Shown here in pieces: positions 1-5,432 of a DNA stretch of 6,188 bases. Numbering within the stretch: position 1 is the first letter of the stretch; each line of letters starts with the position of its first letter. The stretch spans positions 1 to 6,188 of the forward strand of contig CAKUJL010000096.1 of NCBI GenBank assembly GCA_934661715.1, read 5' to 3'. Under the pieces are notes generated by a model that saw nothing but the letters and a program-made list of their open reading frames with translations, was not told the origin of the DNA and ran no database searches. The DNA comes from an uncultured Oscillospiraceae bacterium (GTDB taxonomy: Bacteria; Bacillota; Clostridia; Oscillospirales; Oscillospiraceae). The translations under genes were made by a program, and so were the position numbers.

Positions 1-33
1 GCCGGTTTCCAGTGCTTCTTTTAATCTGCTCAT
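1..33 (-). CDS. metF: Methylenetetrahydrofolate reductase MetF, N-terminal fragment (cut by window edge)
   Basis: Reading leftward from the ATG at 33-31 gives MSRLKEALETG, the usual opening of clostridial/acetogen-type MetF proteins, which reduce 5,10-methylene-THF to 5-methyl-THF. Only 11 codons are inside the window, so the identification rests on this short N-terminus and, more strongly, on the immediately upstream metV. The start overlaps the metV stop as ATGA (33-30), indicating translational coupling. A purine-rich GGGGGAAGAAGG stretch lies just upstream inside the end of metV and can serve as ribosome site. Full-length relatives are around 280-300 residues, so nearly all of the gene lies outside the window to the left. 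Confidence 0.72.
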   Translation of the reverse strand, partial: MSRLKEALETG

Positions 34-683
34 GCCTTCTTCCCCCTCTGGTTGATCGTTCTCGGATACGCGACCTTCTCATAGCCCTTATCCGGCCGGG
101 TCATCGACAGCTTGTCGAGCTGGCCGAGCTGCTCGAGGCGCTTGTAGATCTTGATCCATGCGCAGTCGTTTTCGGGGTTGACCTCGCACTTGCCGTTCTT
201 CTGGCCGCCGCAGGGGCCGTTGACAAGGCTCTTGGCGCACTGGGTGATGGGACAGATGCCGCCGGTCGTGCCGAGCACGCAGTCGCCGCACATCTTGCAG
301 GCTTCCTCCCAGATGCCCACACGCGCGACCTCGCCGAGGAACATGGTGTTGTTGGCGGGATAGACGGGGATGCCGGTGCAGTTTTTCGCGATGGTCTGCA
401 CGCCGTCGCCGCAGGACATGCACACGATGCACTCGGGTGCAGCGGTGGAGATGGCCTTACACTTGGCGCGGACGCCGAGCTTCATGCAGCACGCGTCTGC
501 AACATCGGTGAGGACGACGGTCTTGCCCGCTTCCTCGAGGGTTTTCTTCATCGCTTCGACTTCCGGTGCGCCGCCGGTCTGACATGTGGACGCACACAGG
601 CCGCAGCCGATGACGGCGACCGTTTTGGCTTCACCGACCATGGCCATAACCTCTTCCAGAGGCTTTTTCTGTGTAATAATCAT
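30..683 (-). CDS. metV: MetV, methylenetetrahydrofolate reductase C-terminal-type zinc/iron-sulfur partner protein
   Basis: A 217-residue cytosolic protein of the MTHFR C-terminal family (MetV). In acetogens MetV forms a complex with MetF and carries Fe-S and zinc sites that feed electrons to methylene-THF reduction in the methyl branch of the Wood-Ljungdahl pathway. I count 18 cysteines: Cys27/30/34 (GCGLCASTC), 65/66, 75, 85/88/91 (CIVCMSC), 102, 129/132/135 (CKMCGDC), 144, 149, 158, 166 and 174. The C-terminal signature GGICPITQCAKSLVNGPCGG (141-160), followed by NGKCEV and CAWIKIYKRL, is the family hallmark. The start at 683 is preceded by AAGGAG (700-695), with a slightly long 11-base spacer. 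metV overlaps metF by ATGA and is probably the first gene of the operon. MetV also occurs in non-acetogens, so its presence alone does not prove acetogenesis. Confidence 0.93.
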   Translation of the reverse strand: MIITQKKPLEEVMAMVGEAKTVAVIGCGLCASTCQTGGAPEVEAMKKTLEEAGKTVVLTDVADACCMKLGVRAKCKAISTAAPECIVCMSCGDGVQTIAKNCTGIPVYPANNTMFLGEVARVGIWEEACKMCGDCVLGTTGGICPITQCAKSLVNGPCGGQKNGKCEVNPENDCAWIKIYKRLEQLGQLDKLSMTRPDKGYEKVAYPRTINQRGKKA

Positions 684-707
684 ACTGATGATAACTCCTT
701 ATCTGAT

Positions 708-747
708 CTTCGTGTCCGGCAGCCTGCCCGCTCGCGGCGGACACAAG
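708..747 (-). promoter_or_regulatory. Stem-loop in the metV 5' leader
   Basis: On the minus strand, CTT-GTGTCCG (747-738) pairs with CGGACAC-(G)-AAG (718-708), giving ten base pairs with one bulged G and a 19-base GC-rich loop. It starts about three bases after the predicted metV transcription start and ends 8 bases before the ribosome site. No U-tract follows, so it is not an intrinsic terminator. It may protect the 5' end of the mRNA or be a regulatory leader structure; I recognise no known riboswitch. Confidence 0.5.
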
Positions 748-756
748 TCTAAAGCT

Positions 757-785
757 ATCATATCGTATTTTTCCATGGAAATCAA
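757..785 (-). promoter_or_regulatory. Predicted sigma-A promoter of metV-metF
   Basis: On the minus strand, TTGATT (785-780) and TATGAT (762-757) are separated by exactly 17 bases, a close match to the vegetative consensus. The expected start is near 750, giving a leader of about 67 bases before the metV ATG at 683. The region is AT-rich compared with the flanking genes. Confidence 0.65.
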
Positions 786-886
786 CGTGTTTCCCTGCCG
801 GAAAAATCGGGATTTTTTTGTGTTTTCCGCCGAACAGCGTCTGTCCGCGCAGCGCGGCGGTTTTTGGCGGCGAAATGCGCAGACGG

Positions 887-915
887 TTGCTTTTTCGCGC
901 ATTTTGTGGTATTTT
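887..915 (+). promoter_or_regulatory. Predicted promoter of the DUF2207 gene
   Basis: TTGCTT (887-892), a 17-base spacer, then TATTTT (910-915). The spacer ends in TGG, giving an extended -10 (TGnTATTTT). Transcription would start near 922, leaving only about 20-30 bases before the coding region. It is divergent from the metV promoter with about 100 bases between the two. Confidence 0.45.
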
Positions 916-942
916 GTTTATGAATATGCAAAGAATAAGAAG

Positions 943-2625
943 GTGAGGCATACGAAGCGAATTTTTCCGCTGCTGCTGGCGGTTCTGTGCGTGCTGGCGC
1001 TGGCGATTCCGGCGGGCGCCGCGGACTCGACCGTCATCACCGATATGAAAACAGACTGCCTCGTGGACGCGGGCGGCACGTGCCAGATCACGCAGACCGT
1101 GAGCGTCGACATCGCGGGCACTGAACAGTCCATTCAGCTCCCGCTGGCGGCGAACGCAAAGCACGTCAATGTCGCGGGCTACAAGTACAAAAAAACGACG
1201 CAGGACGGCTACACGGTCCTCGTCCTTTCCTCCAACGGCGGTTTTTCCGGCAGCAGGACCTTTACCATCAGCTACAGTCTTTCCGGTCTTGTGACCGAGC
1301 AGGACAAGGTGCAGACCATAACCTTGCCGCTTCTGGCCCCGAAGTGGAGCTGGGCGATCGAAAACTACACGTTCACCATTTCGCTTCCCGCCGCGTTCGA
1401 GGGCTACCCGGCCTTTACGAGCGGCTACTACGCGGACGTCATCGAGGACTATATGACCTTCACCGTGCGCGACGGCTTCATCGCGGGCTCGATGAACACG
1501 GCGCTGCGCGACCATGAGTCGCTTTCCATGACGCTGGTCGTGGGCGAGGGGTATTTCTCGGGCAAATATGCCAGCTGGTCGTCCGGCTGGGTCGAGACGG
1601 TGCTGGTGCTGGTGTTCAGCGGACTTGCGCTTTTGTATTGGTTCCTGACGCTCCGGTCGAAGCGGCTTCGCCCGGCGAGCCGGTCTGTTCCACCGGACGC
1701 GGCCTTGCCGTGTGATCTTCCGTATCTGCTGGCGGGCGGCACGCCGGACTTCAATATGCTCATCTGCCACTGGGCGGCGCTTGGCTACCTCACGATCGAA
1801 ATGGACGAGAAGGGCCACGTGCTGCTGCACCGGCAGGTCATCATGGGCAACGAGCGAAAGCGGCTCGAGGTCAAGATTTTCTCGTCTCTTTTCTCCCGCG
1901 GCGATGTGTGCGACGGGGCAAGCCTTGTCTATAAGACCACCGCGCAGAACGCGATGCGGGCCATCCGGCACTACTGGGACAAGCGGCTTTACAGCCGGTC
2001 CAGCGGCAATGTGAAGATCACGCGCGGCCTTTGCGCTCTGGCAGCGAGCGTCGCGACGCTTTCGATGATGAGCCAGCTGCTTCCGACGATGGCGCTGCGG
2101 GCGCTGGTGCTGATCTTGTGCATGGTCGTGGGCTTTTTCCTGAGCCTTCTCATTTCGCGCATGGCGCAGGCGTATTATCTGGGGAACATTCCGGCGATGA
2201 TTCTGTCTGCCGTTTGTGCGCTGGCGCTTCTGATCGCCTCTCAGCTGTCAGGCGGCGGCATTTCGATGCTGGTCGCCGTTGCGGTGAGCATGGCCTGCGG
2301 CGTTCTGACGCTGCACGGCGGGCGGCGCACCGAGCTCGGCACGCAGCTCATCTCCCAGAGCCTCGGCTTCCGCAAGGGGCTTGAGAAAATTTCCGAGCGG
2401 CACCTTGCGATGCTTCTGTCGCGCGACGGGCAGTATTTTTACCGGCTTCTTCCCTACGCGCAGGCCATCGGTCTCGGGCAGGATCTGTCCCGCCGCCTCG
2501 GAGATACGGAGCTTGAGCCCTGCGAGTGGTACGTCACGCGCGTCCCCGCCGCAAGAACCGCGCTGGAGTTTTATAACCAGCTGCGCCCCGCGCTCGAAAT
2601 GCTCGAGCTTTCGATCCGGAAATAA
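943..2625 (+). CDS. DUF2207 domain-containing membrane protein, function unknown
   Basis: A protein of about 560 residues with the DUF2207 layout. Numbered from GTG943: signal peptide at 1-26 (basic start, Leu/Ala core, AGA-A cleavage site); an outside beta-rich domain to about 215, including the family-like stretch SGSRTFTISYSLSGLVTEQD; one membrane helix at about 217-237; a cytoplasmic domain at about 240-362 with the pattern LLAGGTPDFNMLICHWAALG YLTIE; a hydrophobic block at about 363-450 that fits four helices; and a cytoplasmic tail. The tail carries the family-typical LGFRKGLEKISERHLAML and FYRLLPYAQAIGLG. The reading frame is open upstream as far as 586, but that part overlaps metV and lacks coding character, so the start is placed at the signal peptide. 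GTG943 is weakly supported: AGGTGA (941-946) is a good ribosome site but overlaps it and is better placed for the ACG at 952. Nothing in the context reveals a role, and the gene appears monocistronic. Confidence 0.85.
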   Translation: MRHTKRIFPLLLAVLCVLALAIPAGAADSTVITDMKTDCLVDAGGTCQITQTVSVDIAGTEQSIQLPLAANAKHVNVAGYKYKKTTQDGYTVLVLSSNGGFSGSRTFTISYSLSGLVTEQDKVQTITLPLLAPKWSWAIENYTFTISLPAAFEGYPAFTSGYYADVIEDYMTFTVRDGFIAGSMNTALRDHESLSMTLVVGEGYFSGKYASWSSGWVETVLVLVFSGLALLYWFLTLRSKRLRPASRSVPPDAALPCDLPYLLAGGTPDFNMLICHWAALGYLTIEMDEKGHVLLHRQVIMGNERKRLEVKIFSSLFSRGDVCDGASLVYKTTAQNAMRAIRHYWDKRLYSRSSGNVKITRGLCALAASVATLSMMSQLLPTMALRALVLILCMVVGFFLSLLISRMAQAYYLGNIPAMILSAVCALALLIASQLSGGGISMLVAVAVSMACGVLTLHGGRRTELGTQLISQSLGFRKGLEKISERHLAMLLSRDGQYFYRLLPYAQAIGLGQDLSRRLGDTELEPCEWYVTRVPAARTALEFYNQLRPALEMLELSIRK

Positions 2626-2630
2626 AAATG

Positions 2631-2663
2631 TCCCGCCGTACCGGGCCGGTATGGCGGGATTTT
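2631..2663. terminator. Intrinsic terminator after the DUF2207 gene, probably bidirectional
   Basis: TCCCGCCGTACC (2631-2642) pairs with GGTATGGCGGGA (2648-2659): 12 pairs including one G-U, with a five-base loop GGGCC, then TTTT (2660-2663). It begins five bases after the stop codon. On the minus strand the same hairpin is followed by CATTTTTATTT, so it can also stop transcription arriving from the Rrf2 gene. Confidence 0.88.
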
Positions 2664-2685
2664 CATGCTGCGCCCGTTCCCCTCT

Positions 2686-2789
2686 GTAGGGGCGGACGAC
2701 CCTGTCCGCCCTCTGGAAGTTACGAATTCGCCGCAGATTTATACATTTCGGTCGTTTTCCTGCGGGCGGACAGAGTCGTCCGCCCCTAC
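2686..2789. repeat. Inverted pair of palindromic GTAGGGGCGGAC-type intergenic repeats
   Basis: A 26-base unit at 2686-2711 starts GTAGGGGCGGACGAC. It recurs in inverted orientation at 2764-2789 with 25 of 26 bases matching (the difference is at 2701). Each unit is itself a small hairpin, GGGCGGAC and GTCCGCCC around a six-base loop. The pair encloses 52 bases of unrelated AT-richer sequence and can also fold as one long hairpin. It lies between convergent genes. From memory, short G-rich palindromes of this style are abundant in intergenic DNA of Oscillospiraceae; only the two copies seen here are direct evidence. Confidence 0.8.
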
Positions 2790-2812
2790 GGGAATTCAAA
2801 AATATATCGGCA

Positions 2813-3223
2813 TTACGGCTTTTTCATATGCAGCACATCGAGCAGGGTGAAGCCGGAGAGGTAGGTTCTTACGGTCTCGTCGAGGCCCTGCCAGAGGGGG
2901 TACGTGCTGCACGAGGCGGCGTTCTCGCAGCCCTGTCCGGATTCCAGACACGAAACCGGCGCAAGCGTCCCTTCGGTGAGGCAGAGGATGTCATAGACCG
3001 AGTAGTCCTCCGGCTTTTTCGACAGGCGGTAGCCGCCGCCCTTTCCGCGCAGCGCGTCGAGAAGCCCGGCCTTGCTCAGAACCGAGAGAATGCTCTCCAG
3101 ATATTTTTCGGAGATGCCCTGCCGCGCGGCGATCTCGGCAAGCGGAATATAGCCGCTGTCCAGATGCGACGCCAGATCCAGCATCACCCGCAGCGCGTAG
3201 CGGCCCTTCGTGGAAATCATCAT
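2813..3223 (-). CDS. Rrf2-family transcriptional regulator, probably Fe-S-binding
   Basis: A 136-residue winged-helix regulator, the usual Rrf2 length. The N-terminus MMISTKGRYALRVMLDLA is characteristic. The helix-turn-helix spans about 26-50 (PLAEIAARQGISEKYLESIL) and the wing carries RGKGGGYRL (59-67). Cys92, Cys99 and Cys105 sit where IscR-type members bind a [2Fe-2S] cluster; the C-x6-C-x5-C spacing is close to the C-x5-C-x5-C of E. coli IscR. This makes a redox, iron or Fe-S sensor likely, whereas cluster-free members such as CymR lack such a triad. The start at 3223 has an excellent ribosome site (AAAAGGAGGA, 3240-3231). No isc, suf or cysteine gene is visible nearby, so I give no symbol. 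The promoter is covered by a dyad, suggesting autoregulation, and the gene is divergent from the MATE gene. Confidence 0.93.
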   Translation of the reverse strand: MMISTKGRYALRVMLDLASHLDSGYIPLAEIAARQGISEKYLESILSVLSKAGLLDALRGKGGGYRLSKKPEDYSVYDILCLTEGTLAPVSCLESGQGCENAASCSTYPLWQGLDETVRTYLSGFTLLDVLHMKKP

Positions 3224-3240
3224 AGGCAGTTCCTCCTTTT

Positions 3241-3274
3241 ATAAACCTACTATACTACAGGGTTAAAGGTTTAT
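3241..3274. promoter_or_regulatory. Candidate Rrf2 operator (dyad symmetry over the regulator's own promoter)
   Basis: Perfect eight-base arms ATAAACCT (3241-3248) and AGGTTTAT (3267-3274) enclose 18 bases. An inner, differently centred dyad AACC-N13-GGTT lies at 3244-3264. The dyads cover the -10 element, the spacer and part of the -35 element of the minus-strand promoter. Rrf2 proteins commonly repress their own genes through AT-rich dyads of 25-30 bases, so this is the expected target. Which dyad is the true site is not decidable here. Confidence 0.5.
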
Positions 3275-3277
3275 CAA
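3249..3277 (-). promoter_or_regulatory. Predicted sigma-A promoter of the Rrf2 gene
   Basis: On the minus strand, TTGATA (3277-3272), a 17-base spacer and TATAGT (3254-3249), with a start expected near 3242 and a leader of about 20 bases holding the AGGAGG ribosome site. Confidence 0.6.
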
Positions 3278-3291
3278 GTGCAAAGCTCCAT

Positions 3292-3320
3292 TTTACTTTC
3301 GCCTTTTTCTATGATAGAAT
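3292..3320 (+). promoter_or_regulatory. Predicted promoter of the MATE-yfbR operon
   Basis: TTTACT (3292-3297), a 17-base spacer and TAGAAT (3315-3320). A TG two bases upstream of the -10 (TGATAGAAT) makes it an extended -10 promoter. The start would be near 3327, about 27 bases before the ATG. It lies back-to-back with the Rrf2 promoter; the dyad at 3241-3274 is just upstream of its -35, so the regulator could act on both. Confidence 0.55.
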
Positions 3321-3353
3321 GAAAGGTACTGATTTGATCCACAGGAGAACAAC

Positions 3354-4694
3354 ATGACGAAGGATATGACGCGGGGCACGCCGTGGAAGCTGATCGTGCA
3401 GTTTGCGCTGCCGATCATGGCGGGAAACCTCTTGCAGCAGCTCTATAACACCGCCGACACCATCATTGTCGGCAATTTCAACGGCCAGCAGGCGCTTTCC
3501 GCCGTCGGCTCGTGCACGGCGCTGACGGTTCTGTTCACGGCGCTGGCCATCGGCTTTTCCATCGGCGCGGGCGTTCTGGTCTCGCAGTACTTCGGCGCGA
3601 ACCGGCTCGAGGAGCTGCGGCGCTATGCGGCCTCGTCGATCGTTCTGATGCTGGCAATGGGGCTTTTGATGTCCGCGATCGGCTTTTTGAGCGCGGAGCT
3701 GTTTCTGGTGAAATTTCTGGGTACGCCGGCATCCCTTCTGCCGCAGGCCAGCCTCTATTTCAAAATTTACGCGGCGGGGCTCGTGTTCCAGTTCGGCTAC
3801 AATATCGCCGCGGCGATTTTGCGGGCGCTGGGAGACAGCCGGGCGACGCTGCTGTTCCTGCTCATTTCGTCGGTTCTGAACGTGCTTCTGGACCTTCTTT
3901 TTGTGGCGGTATTTCACATGGGCGTCGCCGGTGCGGCCGTCGCAACCGTTCTTTCGCAGATCGTCTCGTGCGTGGTGGGCTTTTTCTACATGCACAGGCG
4001 CTATGAACTGCTGCGCTTTTCTCTTTCGGAACTGCGCTTTGACAAAACGGCGGCCCTGCGCGTGCTTCGCATCGGAACGCCGATGGCTTTGCAGCAGTCG
4101 ATCGTCTCGTGCGGATTTCTGTTCTTGCAGAAGCTCGTCAATATTTTTGGCGAGAGCATGATCGCCTCGTATACCGTGGCCAACCGGATGGAAAATATTC
4201 TGATGATCCCGATCATTGGTCTTCAGAACACGATGGCGACCTACGCCGGACAGAACATGGGCGCAAAGCTTCCCGACCGCGTTTCAAAAGGTCTCGGGCA
4301 GGGCGTTCTGGTGTCGCTTCTCATGACGGCGTGCCTGTGTGCCTGCCAGCTTTTGGGACGGCCCGTGATCATCGGTGCGTTCGGGCTGGACGAAGCGGCA
4401 GCGGCCATCTGCCGGCAGCATCTGCTTGCCTCGGCGCTTTCGATGCCCATTTTCGCGGTCTATTTCCCGGCCAACGGCATGTTTCAGGGCGTGGGCGAGG
4501 GCTTTTTCGCGACGTTCTGCGCCCTTCTGGCGCTGGGGCTTCGCGTGGTGTTCGCCTACTGCCTGTATAAAACCGCGTTTTTCGGCTTCACGGCCATCTG
4601 GTGGAGTCAGGCGATGGCGTGGACGGTGACGCTTCTGACCTGCTACACACATTTCTTCCGCGGCGGCTGGAAGAAGAAAAATCTCGTCGGATAA
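3354..4694 (+). CDS. MATE-family multidrug/metabolite efflux transporter
   Basis: A 446-residue polytopic membrane protein of normal MATE length. It is expected to have 12 helices in two pseudo-symmetric bundles and to export organic cations or other small molecules using a Na+ or H+ gradient. The opening TPWKLIVQFALPIMAGNLLQ (9-28) followed by QLYNTADTIIVGNF is typical, with Asp35 in the first helix where MATE proteins carry a conserved acid. The half-repeats are visible: VLVSQYFGANRLEELRR (about 74-90) matches TYAGQNMGAKLPDRVSKG (about 296-313), and ILRALGDSR (155-163) matches MFQGVGEG (376-383). AGGAG (3343-3347) is six bases before the ATG. The closely following yfbR, whose ribosome site overlaps this gene's stop, shows an operon. 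The substrate cannot be told from sequence, and the divergent Rrf2 gene is a candidate regulator. Confidence 0.94.
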   Translation: MTKDMTRGTPWKLIVQFALPIMAGNLLQQLYNTADTIIVGNFNGQQALSAVGSCTALTVLFTALAIGFSIGAGVLVSQYFGANRLEELRRYAASSIVLMLAMGLLMSAIGFLSAELFLVKFLGTPASLLPQASLYFKIYAAGLVFQFGYNIAAAILRALGDSRATLLFLLISSVLNVLLDLLFVAVFHMGVAGAAVATVLSQIVSCVVGFFYMHRRYELLRFSLSELRFDKTAALRVLRIGTPMALQQSIVSCGFLFLQKLVNIFGESMIASYTVANRMENILMIPIIGLQNTMATYAGQNMGAKLPDRVSKGLGQGVLVSLLMTACLCACQLLGRPVIIGAFGLDEAAAAICRQHLLASALSMPIFAVYFPANGMFQGVGEGFFATFCALLALGLRVVFAYCLYKTAFFGFTAIWWSQAMAWTVTLLTCYTHFFRGGWKKKNLVG

Positions 4695-4704
4695 GGAGAT
4701 ATCT

Positions 4705-5280
4705 ATGCAGTACAAATTTTTCGCGCTCATTTCCCGAATGCGCTACATTGCCCGCTGGGGCCTCATGCGCAACACGTTTCAGGAGAACATTCAGGAGCAC
4801 AGCCACATGGTGGCCGTTCTGGCGCACGCGCTGGCGCTCATCCAAAGAGACATTCTGGGCCAGCCCGCAGACCCCGACCGGTGCGCGGCGGCGGCGCTGT
4901 TTCACGACGCGTCCGAAATTCTGACGGGCGATCTGCCGACCCCCATCAAGTATTTTAACCCGCAGATCAAAAAGGCGTACAAGCAGGTCGAGGCCGTGAG
5001 CTGTGAAAAGCTGCTGGGTCTTCTGCCGCAGGAACTGCAAAAGAGCTATGAGCCGCTTCTTTTTGAGTCGGACGAGGCGGTCGCGGTCATCGTCAAGGCA
5101 GCGGACAAGCTTTCGGCGTACTTAAAGTGCGTCGAAGAGCTCAAGGCCGGAAACTCGGAGTTCACGCAGGCCGAAAAGCAGACAAAGCAGGCGCTTATCG
5201 ACATGCACCTGCCGTGCTTGGACTACTTCATGGAACACTTTTTGGATAGCTTCCGGCTCACGCTCGATGAGCTTGAGTGA
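4705..5280 (+). CDS. yfbR: 5'-deoxynucleotidase YfbR (HD-domain)
   Basis: A 191-residue cytosolic HD-domain phosphohydrolase that closely follows E. coli YfbR along its length. YfbR removes the 5'-phosphate from deoxyribonucleoside monophosphates using a divalent metal, in nucleotide salvage and pool control. Metal and catalytic residues are in place: His32 (QEHSH), His67-Asp68 (LFHDASEILTGDLPTP), Glu71, Asp76 and Asp134 (KAADKLSAYLKCVEEL). Arg17-Trp18 (YIARWGLMRN) matches the substrate-binding Arg18-Trp19 of the E. coli enzyme. The C-terminus DYFMEHFLDSFRLTLDELE is also family-typical. The ribosome site AAGGAGAT (4693-4700) overlaps the stop of the MATE gene and the ATG follows at 4705, so the two are co-transcribed. 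A terminator starts four bases after the stop. Confidence 0.95.
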   Translation: MQYKFFALISRMRYIARWGLMRNTFQENIQEHSHMVAVLAHALALIQRDILGQPADPDRCAAAALFHDASEILTGDLPTPIKYFNPQIKKAYKQVEAVSCEKLLGLLPQELQKSYEPLLFESDEAVAVIVKAADKLSAYLKCVEELKAGNSEFTQAEKQTKQALIDMHLPCLDYFMEHFLDSFRLTLDELE

Positions 5281-5284
5281 GCCC

Positions 5285-5311
5285 TGCAGCCCCGCGAGCC
5301 GCTGCATTTTT
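5285..5311 (+). terminator. Intrinsic terminator of the MATE-yfbR operon
   Basis: TGCAGC (5285-5290) pairs with GCTGCA (5301-5306) around a ten-base GC-rich loop and is followed by TTTTT (5307-5311). The stem is short but placed directly after the yfbR stop codon. Confidence 0.7.
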
Positions 5312-5367
5312 GTAAAAATCGTGCAAGAGCGGCAGATCTGCGGTCAAAAATATGACAAAACTCACAC

Positions 5368-5396
5368 TTGCCAATTTTGCTTCCAGCCGCTATAAT
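5368..5396 (+). promoter_or_regulatory. Near-consensus sigma-A promoter of the uracil permease unit
   Basis: TTGCCA (5368-5373), exactly 17 bases, then a perfect TATAAT (5391-5396). The start is expected at about 5401-5403, giving a leader of about 220 bases before the permease ATG. Such a strong promoter fits control exerted downstream, by termination in the leader. No T-run is present at the start site, so start-site slippage control as in E. coli upp-uraA or codBA is unlikely. Confidence 0.82.
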
Positions 5397-5432
5397 GGCT
5401 GACGGTAAAAGTACGGAAGGGAGTGCGAGGCT

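Noticed and set aside
12..752. 246-codon plus-strand open frame opposite metV
   Set aside because: Ala/Asp/Gly-rich low-complexity translation, antisense to metV, whose cysteine motifs are unmistakable.
826..865. Terminator-like GC hairpin followed by TTTTT in the metV/DUF2207 intergenic region
   Set aside because: CCGCCG...CGGCGG and CCGCG-CAG-CGCGG can fold before TTTTT, but no plus-strand gene or evident promoter lies upstream and it sits before the DUF2207 promoter, so there is nothing for it to terminate.
586..942. Upstream extension of the DUF2207 reading frame
   Set aside because: The frame is open but lies over metV and the intergenic promoters, would bury the signal peptide 119 residues inside the protein, and has no ribosome site.
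631..1971. 446-codon open frame on the minus strand opposite the DUF2207 gene
   Set aside because: Composition rich in Arg/His/Gln with no domain, no ribosome site at its start, and it lies antisense to a well-supported membrane protein; it is a shadow of GC-rich codon use.
2686..2789. CRISPR array
   Set aside because: Only two units, in inverted rather than direct orientation, and no cas genes.
3309..3995. 228-codon minus-strand open frame opposite the MATE gene
   Set aside because: Charged Arg/Gln/His-rich product typical of the complement of a hydrophobic protein gene; it would also run through the MATE start region.
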